Shown: positions 31,369 to 39,486 of the stretch, piece by piece
How the letters are laid out: each line of letters starts with the position of its first letter
Position numbering within the stretch: position 1 is the first letter of the stretch
Origin: Streptomyces scabiei 87.22
GTDB lineage: Bacteria; Actinomycetota; Actinomycetes; Streptomycetales; Streptomycetaceae
Assembly: GCF_000091305.1 (NCBI RefSeq)
Contig: NC_013929.1
Coordinates: 9,238,001-9,302,000, forward strand
Reading direction: 5' to 3'
Length of the DNA: 64,000 nucleotides
Position numbers and translations under genes: made by a program
Notes under the pieces: generated by a model
Databases searched by the model: none
The model's input: only the letters and a program-made list of their open reading frames with translations
Told to the model about the DNA's origin: nothing

Positions 31369-32937
31369 ATGTTCCACGCGAGACGCGCCCTCAGGGCCCT
31401 GCTCATACCGCTGTTCGCAGGTCTGGCGCTGACCACCCTGCCCGCCGGACCGGCAGCCGCGGCCTCCACCCTCACCAACGGGGGCTTCGAGTCCGACGGC
31501 ACCGGAACCGCGACGCCGGCCGGCTGGTCGACGTACTCGGCCGCCGGGCAGAACTCCGCCTCCTTCACCGAGTACGGTGGCCACGGCGGCAGTCACCGCC
31601 TCAGCCACTGGTCGGCCTCGGCCTACAAGGTGGAGACCTACCAGTACCTGTCCGGCCTGACCAACGGCACCTACAAGCTCACCGCCTGGGTGCGTTCCGG
31701 CGGCGGCCAGAACTCCGCGTACCTCGCGCTGAGGAACTGCGGCAGTGCCGAACAGCGCACCGACATCCCGGTCTCCGCGAGCGGCTGGATCCGGATCGTC
31801 ACCTCGATCGCGGTGACGAACAACCAGTGCACCATCAGCGTCACCTCCGACGCGGCCGCGGGCAACTGGCTCAACGTCGACGACCTGACCTTCACCCCCG
31901 GTTCGACCGGCCTGGCCGTCAAGGGCTCCGACGTGTCCTCCCTCCTCAAGAGCGAGGCCAAGGGCGGCGTCTACAAGAACGCCTCCGGCGCCACCGGCGA
32001 CGCGCTCGCCGTCCTGAAGAACGCCGGTCAGAACTACGCCCGCGTCAAGGTCTGGGTGAACCCGGCCGACGGCTACAACAACAAGGCGCGCGTGCTGGCC
32101 GCCGCCAAGCGCGTCAAGGCGCAGGGCATGAAGCTGCTGGTCGACTTCCACTACTCGGACACCTGGGCCGACCCCGGCGCCCAGACCGTTCCGTCCGCGT
32201 GGGCCGGGCACAGCTACAGCCAGTTGAAGGCGGACGTCTACACCCACACCTACGACGTCCTCAACGCCCTGAAGTCCCAGGGCACCACCGCCGACATGGT
32301 CCAGGTGGGCAACGAGATCAACGGCGGCATGCTGTGGTCCGCCGGATCCACCTCCAACTGGCCGCAGCTCGCCGGACTGCTCAACTCCGGCTACGACGCG
32401 GTCAAGGCGGTCGGCTCCGGCACCCGCGTGGCGCTGCACCTCGCCAAGGGCGGCGACCTGTCGGGCACCCGCTGGTGGTTCGACAACGCCGTGTCCAACG
32501 GCGTCAGGTTCGACGTCATCGGGCTGTCGTACTATGGCTACTGGCACGGCACGCTCGCGGACTTCCAGACCACGCTGGACGACGCCGCCTCCCGGTACGG
32601 CAAGCCGGTGTACCTGGCCGAGACCGCCTACCCGTTCCGGCTGGACAGCAAGGACACGCACGAGAACATCATCGACGTGCCGAGCGAGCTGGTCGCCGGC
32701 TACCCCGCCACGACCGCCGGCCAGACCCGCTGGATGAAGGACGTCGCCAGCATCGTCGAGGCCGTCCCGAACGGCCGTGGCCTCGGCATCTTCTACTGGG
32801 AGTCGACGTGGACCGCCGTCGCGGGCAACGGATGGGACCCGACGGACGCGGCCTCCGGGAACGGCTGGGAGAACCAGGCCCTGTTCGGGTACGACGACAG
32901 GGCGCTCCCGGCGATGGCCTGGTTCGGCCACCGGTAG
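31369..32937 (+). CDS. Secreted GH53 arabinogalactan endo-beta-1,4-galactanase
   Basis: Cuts beta-1,4-galactan chains outside the cell. The 522-residue precursor has a Sec signal peptide (about 1-32, ending GPAAAA). A beta-sandwich carbohydrate-binding-like domain follows (~33-180, STLTNGGFESDGTGTATPAGW to NVDDLTF). The GH53 barrel starts at GSDVSSLL, with acid/base glutamate in VQVGNEINGGM and nucleophile in VYLAETAYPF. It lies 157 bp after the beta-galactosidase and may be read through from it, though a GAAGGGA ribosome site and space for its own promoter exist. I see no second copy of the LacI operator here. Together with importer and GH42 it completes a galactan degradation path. Confidence 0.94.
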   Translation: MFHARRALRALLIPLFAGLALTTLPAGPAAAASTLTNGGFESDGTGTATPAGWSTYSAAGQNSASFTEYGGHGGSHRLSHWSASAYKVETYQYLSGLTNGTYKLTAWVRSGGGQNSAYLALRNCGSAEQRTDIPVSASGWIRIVTSIAVTNNQCTISVTSDAAAGNWLNVDDLTFTPGSTGLAVKGSDVSSLLKSEAKGGVYKNASGATGDALAVLKNAGQNYARVKVWVNPADGYNNKARVLAAAKRVKAQGMKLLVDFHYSDTWADPGAQTVPSAWAGHSYSQLKADVYTHTYDVLNALKSQGTTADMVQVGNEINGGMLWSAGSTSNWPQLAGLLNSGYDAVKAVGSGTRVALHLAKGGDLSGTRWWFDNAVSNGVRFDVIGLSYYGYWHGTLADFQTTLDDAASRYGKPVYLAETAYPFRLDSKDTHENIIDVPSELVAGYPATTAGQTRWMKDVASIVEAVPNGRGLGIFYWESTWTAVAGNGWDPTDAASGNGWENQALFGYDDRALPAMAWFGHR

Positions 32938-32956
32938 GACACCGCCGCTGAGTTCG

Positions 32957-32982
32957 GGGCCGCACGTGCCGGCGTGCGGCCC
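32957..32982. terminator. Bidirectional hairpin terminator between galactanase and ATP-grasp genes
   Basis: GGGCCGCACG (32957-32966) pairs perfectly with CGTGCGGCCC (32973-32982) around a six-base loop, in the 54-bp gap between convergent genes. Confidence 0.75.
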
Positions 32983-32991
32983 TTCGGACGT

Positions 32992-33825
32992 TCAGCCGCC
33001 CGCGGTCCGCAGGAAGGCGTGCAGCGAGTCGGTCAGGGCGGTCACGAAGCCGTCCCGGACCGGCTCCGGCACCCGGTCCAGGGAGAGGTACGGGTTGAGG
33101 TCCTCCAGCTCGACCAGGAGCAGGTCGCCGTCCCGGGTGCGGCAGGCGTCCACTCGCTGGATGCCGTGGTCGAGGGTGTTCCAGTCGATGAACCGCCGGG
33201 CGAAGGCGAGGTCGGCCGCCGAGGCCGCACAGGGCTCCAGGACCCAGCGCCGGGCGGGGTCCGGCGCGTAGAGGGCGTACTGGAAGGTGTCGTCGACGTA
33301 GTAGAAGGACACCTCGTGACGGAAATCGACGCGGGGCTGGACCAGGTCGTCGCCCCAGGTCAGGTCCGCCAGTTCGGCACCGGTCACGAAGCGCAGGCCG
33401 ATGGAGTCGGCGCCGGCCCTCGGCTTCACCGCGTAGGCGTCGGCCGCGGGCAGCCGTCCCAGGTCCTCGGGCCTGTCGACGGTGGGGATGACCGGGTACC
33501 CGGCCTCCGTCAGGTCCACCAGGTACTGCTTGCCGGCCATGTCGGCCCGGCCGGTCAGCGGGTTGTAGACGGGGGTGCCCAGCGCCCGCGCCCGCGTGCG
33601 GAACGCGTCGTACGCCTCCCGGTGGTGCAGGACCGGCCCGCTGTTGCGGACCACGACCGCGTCGAAGCCGTCCAGCAGGGCCGCGGCGTCCAGCGGATGG
33701 CACAGGGCGAGGTCGAACTCCGCGCGCAGCCGGGAGGTGAGGAAGACGTCCTCGTCGCCGTAGCGCCGCCCGCGGGCCGGATAGGAGAGGTCGGTGACGT
33801 ACAGCAGGCGGGGGCGGGCGGGCAC
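32992..33825 (-). CDS. ATP-grasp domain protein
   Basis: 277 residues resembling small ATP-grasp ligases of actinobacteria. It has an N-terminal pre-ATP-grasp fold (RLLYVTDLSYPARGRRYGDEDVFLT), an ATP-binding lysine region AYAVKPRAGADSIGLRFV, and a metal-binding end DACRTRDGDLLLVELEDLNPYLSLD. ATP-grasp enzymes join a carboxylate to an amine or thiol through an acyl phosphate; the substrates here are unknown. GTG 33825 is used because AGGGAGA sits 6 bp upstream; the longer frame upstream is Pro/Gly-rich and unlike the family. No peptide-precursor gene is next to it, so there is no support for a RiPP cluster. Confidence 0.75.
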   Translation of the reverse strand: MPARPRLLYVTDLSYPARGRRYGDEDVFLTSRLRAEFDLALCHPLDAAALLDGFDAVVVRNSGPVLHHREAYDAFRTRARALGTPVYNPLTGRADMAGKQYLVDLTEAGYPVIPTVDRPEDLGRLPAADAYAVKPRAGADSIGLRFVTGAELADLTWGDDLVQPRVDFRHEVSFYYVDDTFQYALYAPDPARRWVLEPCAASAADLAFARRFIDWNTLDHGIQRVDACRTRDGDLLLVELEDLNPYLSLDRVPEPVRDGFVTALTDSLHAFLRTAGG

Positions 33826-34119
33826 GGCGGTCTCCCTGGTCGGTGACGGCCAACCTAACCCGGGGCCCTGGGGTGCGGCCCGGCCGCCTGACGGCACGGC
33901 CCGGGGAGGAACGTCGCACCCCGGGGTGTGCCCGGGCACCGGCCGGGTGCGCGGCGCAGCACGGCCGCGTTACGCTGACGACCGGCCGCGATCCCTCGCG
34001 GCGCGGCGGTGGGGCCCGCCGTACCCGAACCGCGGCACCGGTGCCGACAACGGTCCCTGCTTGCGACGGAGCACGCCCGGCGGACGCCGGGCCCCGGCGA
34101 GTAGGAGAGACGCACAGCC

Positions 34120-34647
34120 ATGCCGGCCCCCCACCCCGAACCCGAAGCCCCTGTGCCGGGCGCGACCGTACCCGCGCTGTCCCCCGACGCCCCCGTGGCC
34201 GATCCGCCCCGGCCCGCCCGCTGGCACGGGCAGGCGCCCGTGGTCGCGGTCGTGGCGGCCGGCGGCGGTATCGGCGCCGCGGCACGCTACGGCGCCTCTC
34301 TCCTGTGGCCCACGGCGGCGGCCGGCTTCCCCTGGACCACGTTCTGGGTGAACGTCGCCGGCTGCTGCGTGATCGGCCTCTTCATGGTCGTGATCACGGA
34401 GGGACGACCCGTACACCGGCTGGTCCGGCCCTTCTTCGGCACCGGAGTCCTCGGCGGCTTCACCACCTTCTCGACGTACGCCGTCGACATCCAGCGCCTG
34501 ATGGAGGAGGGCCGGCCCGGCACCGCCCTCGCCTACCTCGCCGCGACCCTTCTCGCCGCCCTCGCGGCGGTCTGGCTCGCGGCGGCGACGGCGCGGCGCC
34601 TGCTCCCGACCCTGCCCCTGCGCGAGAAAGGTAAGAGGTCGTCGTGA
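34120..34647 (+). CDS. crcB: Fluoride channel subunit CrcB/Fluc (first of pair)
   Basis: 175 residues; a ~40-residue Pro-rich N-terminal tail is followed by four membrane helices of the Fluc family: VAAGGGIGAAARYGASLL, FPWTTFWVNVAGCCVIGLFM, GVLGGFTTFSTYAVDIQ (the phenylalanine/threonine fluoride-track motif) and a last Ala/Leu-rich helix. Fluc proteins work as antiparallel dimers that let fluoride leave the cell. Two adjacent unequal genes indicate a heterodimer. AGGAGAG precedes the ATG. The 294-bp upstream region has no sequence I can match to the fluoride riboswitch. Confidence 0.92.
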   Translation: MPAPHPEPEAPVPGATVPALSPDAPVADPPRPARWHGQAPVVAVVAAGGGIGAAARYGASLLWPTAAAGFPWTTFWVNVAGCCVIGLFMVVITEGRPVHRLVRPFFGTGVLGGFTTFSTYAVDIQRLMEEGRPGTALAYLAATLLAALAAVWLAAATARRLLPTLPLREKGKRSS

Positions 34648-35018
34648 ACTGGGTGCTCGTCATCGTCGGCGGCATGGTCGGCGCGCCCCTGCGCTACCTC
34701 ACCGACCGTGCCGTCCAGGCGCGGCACGCCACCGGCTTCCCCTGGGGGACGTTCGCCGTCAACGTCACCGGGTCCCTGGTCCTCGGCACCCTCACCGGTG
34801 CCGTCGCGGCCGGCGCCGTCGGCTCCCATCTGCAGCTTCTGCTCGGCACCGGGCTGTGCGGGGCGCTCACCACGTACTCGACCTTCTCGTACGAGACCCT
34901 GCGGCTGGCCCAGGACGGCGCCCGTCCGCTCGCCGTCGCCAACGCGGTCGCGAGCGTGGCGGCGGGCCTGGGCGCCGTCTTCGTGGGGCTGACGGTGGCG
35001 CGGGCCCTCTGGCTCTGA
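34644..35018 (+). CDS. crcB: Fluoride channel subunit CrcB/Fluc (second of pair)
   Basis: 124 residues with four helices and Fluc motifs: VGGMVGAPLRYLTDRAVQ, FPWGTFAVNVTGSLVLGTL and GLCGALTTYSTFSYETL. It lacks the Pro-rich tail of its partner. The GTG start overlaps the partner's stop (GTGA, 34644-34647), so the two subunits are made together and should assemble as a dual-topology heterodimer. This two-gene form is known from Gram-positive bacteria. Confidence 0.93.
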   Translation: MNWVLVIVGGMVGAPLRYLTDRAVQARHATGFPWGTFAVNVTGSLVLGTLTGAVAAGAVGSHLQLLLGTGLCGALTTYSTFSYETLRLAQDGARPLAVANAVASVAAGLGAVFVGLTVARALWL

Positions 35019-35145
35019 GCACGGCCCTTACCCGGCTGTAGTACGACTGCCTCCCCGGCGCGATCACGGTCGCCGTGAGCCGTGGCCGGTCGCACCTCAG
35101 CCATGCGCCCGTCAGGCATGCCCTCGCCGAGCAGAACTGGACCCC

Positions 35146-35979
35146 ATGAGCACCATCAGCGTCGGTCAGGCCGTCGTCCTCGGAGCGGTGGAGGGCGTCA
35201 CGGAGTTCCTCCCGGTGTCCTCCACCGGCCATCTGAAGATCACCGAAGGACTCATGGGGATCCAGGTCGACGACAAGGCCGTCGTCGGGTTCTCCGCGGT
35301 GATCCAGGTCGGTGCGATCGCCGCGGTGCTCGTCTACTTCCGCAAGGACATCGTGCGGATCTGTGCCGCCTGGTTCCGCGGAATCCTCCACGCGGGGGAG
35401 CGGCAGGAGCGTGACTACCGGTTCGCGTGGTGGGTGATCGCCGCGACGGTCCCGATCGTCCTCGTGGGGCTCGCCGCCCGGTCGCTCATCGAGGGGCCGC
35501 TCGCCTCGCTGTGGGTGGTGGCCGGTTCGCTGATCGTCGGCAGCGGTGTGATGTGGGTCGCGGAACAGGTGGGCCGGCGCCGGCGCGCGGAGGAGGACAC
35601 CCGGTTCCGGGACGCGATGCTCGTCGGCGGTTCGCAGATCCTCGCTTTGCTCTTCCCGGGTTTCTCCCGCTCCGGCGCCACCATGTCCACCGCGCTGCTG
35701 CTCGACCTCGACCGGGTCGCGGCCACCCGGCTCTCGTTCTTCCTCGGCATACCGGCCCTGACCGGCGCCGGGCTCTACGAGTTGAAGGACGCCCTCGGCG
35801 CGGGGGTGGGCGCGGCCCCGCTGATCGCCGGAACCGCCGTCTCGTTCGCGGTCGCGTACGCCTCCGTCGCCTGGCTGCTGAAGTTCGTGACCCGGCATTC
35901 CTTCAACGTGTTCGTCGCCTACCGGATCGTCGTCGGCGTGCTCCTCCTCGGGCTGCTCGGCGCGGGCGGGCTGAGCTGA
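35146..35979 (+). CDS. uppP: Undecaprenyl-diphosphate phosphatase
   Basis: Recycles the C55 lipid carrier of cell-wall synthesis by removing one phosphate from undecaprenyl diphosphate at the membrane. The 277-residue protein has the BacA/UppP motifs EGVTEFLPVSSTGHL (15-29) and LLFPGFSRSGATMST (~165-180), with about eight hydrophobic helices. Extra copies can give bacitracin tolerance. It stands alone, 127 bp after the crcB pair and co-oriented; a link to fluoride export is not implied. Confidence 0.95.
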   Translation: MSTISVGQAVVLGAVEGVTEFLPVSSTGHLKITEGLMGIQVDDKAVVGFSAVIQVGAIAAVLVYFRKDIVRICAAWFRGILHAGERQERDYRFAWWVIAATVPIVLVGLAARSLIEGPLASLWVVAGSLIVGSGVMWVAEQVGRRRRAEEDTRFRDAMLVGGSQILALLFPGFSRSGATMSTALLLDLDRVAATRLSFFLGIPALTGAGLYELKDALGAGVGAAPLIAGTAVSFAVAYASVAWLLKFVTRHSFNVFVAYRIVVGVLLLGLLGAGGLS

Positions 35980-36007
35980 CCAGCTCGAAGATCGAATCCC
36001 CGACCTC

Positions 36008-36070
36008 TTGACAGCCCCCTCCCGTCACCCGCAGGATCACCCCCGTGAACCTGTCAGACAGCCAGACAGG
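36008..36070 (+). promoter_or_regulatory. Promoter and operator of the asparagine-use operon
   Basis: TTGACA (36008-36013), 18 bp, then CAGGAT (36032-36037) places the transcription start at about the GTG of the regulator (36045), giving a leaderless message. Directly after the start, CCTGTC (36050-36055) and GACAGG (36065-36070) form a 21-bp dyad that fits a GntR/FadR operator lying inside the first codons. Confidence 0.65.
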
Positions 36071-36776
36071 TGGCTCGGCACCCCGGCGCGTCAGCGCCAT
36101 GGAAGCGGTGCTCACCCACCTCCGCGACGCCATCGAGCGCGGCAAGTACGCCATCGGGGACAAGCTCCCCTCGGAGGCGGAGCTGTGCCGACAGCTCGAA
36201 GTGAGCCGTCCGGTGCTCCGCGAGGCGCTCCGCGCGCTGCAGGTGATGGGACTGACCCAGTCCCGCACCGGCAAGGGCACCTTCGTGATCGCGAACGCCG
36301 TCGAGGACCCCACCTTCGGCGACTTCACGGCCAGCGACCTGCTGGAGGTGCGCCGCCACGTGGAGATCCCGGTCGCCGGGTACGCGGCGGTGCGCCGCAC
36401 CCCGGAGAACCTGGACCATCTGGCCCATCTCCTGGACCGGATGGAGCGGGAGACCGACACCACCGCCTGGGTCGCGATGGACTCCCTCTTCCACCTGGCC
36501 GTGGCCGAGGCCGCCCAGAACCCGGTGTTCCGCCGGGTGATCGAGGAGATCCGGGACGCACTGGCCCGCCAGTCGGCCTTCCTCAACGAGCTGGGCGGCC
36601 GGCGCGAGCAGTCCAACCGTGAACACCGGGCCATCGTCGAGGCGCTGATCGACGGTTCCGAACACGACGCGGTGGAGGCCATGTCCCACCACCTCGACCG
36701 CGTCGAGACCACCCTCACCGACATCGTGCGTTCCCCGCGCACGGAGAGTTCCACGGAAGGCGGACCCGAGGCGTGA
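36045..36776 (+). CDS. FadR-subfamily GntR regulator
   Basis: 243 residues: winged helix (~20-85; LPSEAELCRQLEVSRPVLREALRALQVMGL, TGKGTFV) followed by an all-helical FCD ligand domain (~100-225) with the metal-site type residues in MDSLFHLAVAEAAQNPVF and NREHRAIVEALI. FCD proteins respond to organic acids or amino acids. The stop overlaps the permease GTG (GTGA), so regulator and asparagine permease are co-made. The likely effector is asparagine or aspartate, inferred from the operon. The start appears leaderless. Confidence 0.92.
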   Translation: MNLSDSQTGGSAPRRVSAMEAVLTHLRDAIERGKYAIGDKLPSEAELCRQLEVSRPVLREALRALQVMGLTQSRTGKGTFVIANAVEDPTFGDFTASDLLEVRRHVEIPVAGYAAVRRTPENLDHLAHLLDRMERETDTTAWVAMDSLFHLAVAEAAQNPVFRRVIEEIRDALARQSAFLNELGGRREQSNREHRAIVEALIDGSEHDAVEAMSHHLDRVETTLTDIVRSPRTESSTEGGPEA

Positions 36777-38221
36777 GCGAGCAGTCCCTCGACAAAGACG
36801 TCGTGCAGACCAGGACGTCCCCGGCGCACGTCGACGCCGGAGACGCCGGCTACAGCAAGTCCCTGAAGTCCCGCCACGTCAACATGATCGCCATCGGCGG
36901 AGCGATCGGCACCGGCCTGTTCCTCGGCGCCGGAGGCCGGCTCGCCGACGCCGGGCCGTCCCTCTTCATCGCCTACGCGGTCTGCGGAGTCTTCGCCTTC
37001 CTCGTCGTCCGCGCCCTCGGCGAACTGGTCCTGTACCGGCCGTCCTCCGGCGCCTTCGTGTCCTACGCCCGGGAGTTCCTCGGTGAGAAGGGCGCGTACA
37101 CGGCCGGCTGGATGTACTTCCTGAACTGGGCCACCACCGGCATCGCCGACATCACCGCGGTCGCCCTCTACACCCACTACTGGGGCATGTTCTCCGACAT
37201 CCCCCAGTGGGTGATCGCGCTCATCGCGCTCGGGGTCGTCCTGGCCGTGAACCTGATCTCGGTGAAGATGTTCGGCGAACTGGAGTTCTGGTTCGCGATC
37301 ATCAAGGTCGGCGCGCTCGTGACCTTCATGCTGATCGGCATCTTCCTGCTGGTCACCCAGCAGCCGGTCGACGGTCATACTCCCGGCCCGTCCCTGATCA
37401 CCGACAACGGCGGCATCTTCCCCAACGGCCTGCTGCCCATGCTGCTGATCATCCAGGGCGTCGTCTTCGCCTACGCCTCCGTCGAACTGGTCGGCGTCGC
37501 CGCGGGCGAGACCGAGAACCCCGAGAAGATCATGCCGAAGGCGATCAACTCGATCATGTGGCGCGTCGGCCTCTTCTACGTCGGCTCCGTCCTGCTGCTT
37601 GCGATGCTGCTGCCCTGGTCCTCGTACAAGGCCGGCGAGAGTCCCTTCGTCACGGTGCTCTCCAACATCGGCATCCCAGCGGCCGGCGGCATCATGAACC
37701 TGGTCGTGATGACCGCGGCCATGTCCTCGCTCAACTCGGGCCTGTACTCCACCGGACGCATCCTGCGCTCGATGGCGATGGCGGGCTCCGCCCCGAAGTT
37801 CACCGGCGTGATGAGCCGCAACCAGGTGCCCTACGGCGGCATCCTGCTCACCAGCGGCATCTGCGTGCTCGGTGTCGGACTGAACTTCGTGGTCCCGGCC
37901 GACGCGTTCGAGATCGTGCTCAACTTCGCCGCGATCGGCATCATCTGCACCTGGGGCATGATCATGATCTGTCACCTGGTGTTCTGGCAGAAGACCGAGA
38001 AGGGCGAGCTGACCCGGCCGAGCTACCGGCTGCCGGGCTCCCCGTGGACCGAACTGGTCACCCTGTTCTTCCTGGGCTCGGTCCTCGTCCTGATGTACGC
38101 GGACGGCGGCGCGGGCCGCACGACCGTGCTGTGCCTCCCCCTCATAGTGCTGGCGCTGATCGCGGGGTGGTTCGGCGTCCGTCGCCGGGTCGCCCAGCAG
38201 TCGGCCGGAGTGAAGAAGTGA
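36773..38221 (+). CDS. ansP: L-asparagine permease (APC family)
   Basis: 482 residues, about 12 membrane helices of the amino-acid/polyamine/organocation family: SLKSRHVNMIAIGGAIGTGLFLGAG at helix 1, and VVFAYASVELVGVAAGETENPEKIMPKAIN in the conserved central loop. It closely fits the asparagine permease AnsP subgroup, and the neighbouring asparaginase supports that substrate. Start GTG overlaps the regulator stop; its own stop overlaps the asparaginase GTG. Confidence 0.9.
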   Translation: MSEQSLDKDVVQTRTSPAHVDAGDAGYSKSLKSRHVNMIAIGGAIGTGLFLGAGGRLADAGPSLFIAYAVCGVFAFLVVRALGELVLYRPSSGAFVSYAREFLGEKGAYTAGWMYFLNWATTGIADITAVALYTHYWGMFSDIPQWVIALIALGVVLAVNLISVKMFGELEFWFAIIKVGALVTFMLIGIFLLVTQQPVDGHTPGPSLITDNGGIFPNGLLPMLLIIQGVVFAYASVELVGVAAGETENPEKIMPKAINSIMWRVGLFYVGSVLLLAMLLPWSSYKAGESPFVTVLSNIGIPAAGGIMNLVVMTAAMSSLNSGLYSTGRILRSMAMAGSAPKFTGVMSRNQVPYGGILLTSGICVLGVGLNFVVPADAFEIVLNFAAIGIICTWGMIMICHLVFWQKTEKGELTRPSYRLPGSPWTELVTLFFLGSVLVLMYADGGAGRTTVLCLPLIVLALIAGWFGVRRRVAQQSAGVKK

Positions 38222-39276
38222 TCCACGCAGTGACGTACGACCCCACGACCACCGGCGCCGCGGCGATCCCTGCGGCTCCGGTGGCCGCGGCCCCCGCGAT
38301 CCGGGAACCGCTCCACGCCCCCGTCGCCCACCTCGTACGCGGAGGTGTCATCGAGGGCATCCACTACGGCTCCGTCGTGGTGCTGGGAGCCGGCGGGGAG
38401 GTGGAACTCCAACTCGGCGACATCGAGGCGGCGTTCTACCCCCGGTCGGCTCTCAAGCCGGTCCAGGCCGTGGCGATGCTGCGCGCCGGACTGCCGCTGG
38501 ACGGCGCACTGCTGTCCCTCACGGCGGCCAGCCACTCCGGCGAGGAACGCCACCTCGCCGGAGCCCGGCAGATCCTCCAGCTGGCCGGGGCGAGCGAGGA
38601 CGACCTGCGCAACGTCCCCGACATGCCCTTCGACCCGGCGGTCCGGGACCAGTGGATACGCGAGGGGAGGCAGCCCTCCCGTCTCGCGCAGAACTGTTCC
38701 GGCAAGCACGCGGCCATGCTCTACACCTGCCGGCTCAACGGCTGGTCGTTCGACGACTACCTCGACCCGGCCCACCCCTTGCAGCAGGCCATCGCGGAGA
38801 TCGTCGAGGACCTCACCGGGCAGGCCGTCGCCCGGGTGACCGTCGACGGCTGCGGTGCCCCCCTCTTCTCCGTCTCCCTGCACGGCCTGGCCCGCGCTCT
38901 CTCCAGGATCACCACCGCCGCCGAGGGCACCCCCGAGCGCACGGTCGCCGACGCCATGCGCGCGCACGCCGAGATGGCGTCCGGCGCCGGGCGCGATGTG
39001 GCCGAGCTGATGCGGGCCGTGCCCGGACTGCTCACCAAGGACGGCTTCGAGGGCGTCCAGGTCACAGCCCTCCCGGACGGCCGGGCCGTCGCCGTGAAGA
39101 TCGCCGACGGCGCGAACCGGGCGCGGGTGCCGGTGACGGCCGCCGCGCTCGTGCGGGCCGGGGTCGCCCCCGAGGCTCTCGCCGCGTTCTCGGGCGAGGC
39201 GCTGCTCGGAGGCGGACGGGAGGTCGGGCGGGTCGGTGTGGTGCGGGCGCTGGATCCGATGCCGCGATTGCCCTGA
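38218..39276 (+). CDS. L-asparaginase, type found in Rhizobium (asparaginase II family)
   Basis: 352 residues of the PF06089-type asparaginase, unrelated in fold to the E. coli enzymes. Recognisable stretches are HLVRGGVIEGIHYGSVVVLG, YPRSALKPVQAVAML, SHSGEERHLAGAR and NCSGKHAAML, which carry the Ser-Lys residues of the serine-hydrolase-like active site. It hydrolyses asparagine to aspartate and ammonia in the cytosol. The GTG at 38218 overlaps the permease stop (GTGA). A second GTG 12 bp on is possible. The product feeds the aspartase encoded after the hairpin repeat. Confidence 0.92.
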   Translation: MIHAVTYDPTTTGAAAIPAAPVAAAPAIREPLHAPVAHLVRGGVIEGIHYGSVVVLGAGGEVELQLGDIEAAFYPRSALKPVQAVAMLRAGLPLDGALLSLTAASHSGEERHLAGARQILQLAGASEDDLRNVPDMPFDPAVRDQWIREGRQPSRLAQNCSGKHAAMLYTCRLNGWSFDDYLDPAHPLQQAIAEIVEDLTGQAVARVTVDGCGAPLFSVSLHGLARALSRITTAAEGTPERTVADAMRAHAEMASGAGRDVAELMRAVPGLLTKDGFEGVQVTALPDGRAVAVKIADGANRARVPVTAAALVRAGVAPEALAAFSGEALLGGGREVGRVGVVRALDPMPRLP

Positions 39277-39316
39277 CCGTCGGGCGGGTTGTCGACTGCC
39301 GGCCCGGTGGGGCTTC

Positions 39317-39399
39317 TCGCGCAGTTCCCCGCGCCCCTGAAAAGCCGGGGCTGCGCCCCGAGCCTTCCTGTTCTTTCAAGGGCGCGGGGAACTGCGCGA
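39317..39399. repeat. Intergenic hairpin repeat, copy 2
   Basis: Same arms as the element at 11221-11317: left arm 39317-39338 identical over 22 bp; right arm 39379-39399 with one G fewer in its GGGG. The loop holds a CGGGGC/GCCCCG hairpin. It separates asparaginase from aspartase inside an otherwise tight operon, 39 bp after the asparaginase stop, and may attenuate transcription. Confidence 0.85.
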
Positions 39400-39486
39400 G
39401 AGCCCCCACCGGACCCGCACCCGACAACACGCCCCCGCCCACCACCACCCACCCACCCGCACAGCACCAGGAAAGGCCCACCCTCC

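Noticed and set aside
32992..33825. ATP-grasp gene as the core of a RiPP (graspetide) cluster
   Set aside because: No precursor peptide ORF with a core-like acidic/threonine motif and no transporter or partner enzyme is adjacent.
33940..34119. Fluoride riboswitch upstream of the crcB pair
   Set aside because: I looked for the crcB-motif pseudoknot signatures (GAUGG, CCGCC and CUGAUG blocks in order) and could not align them. The region is just GC-rich leader sequence.
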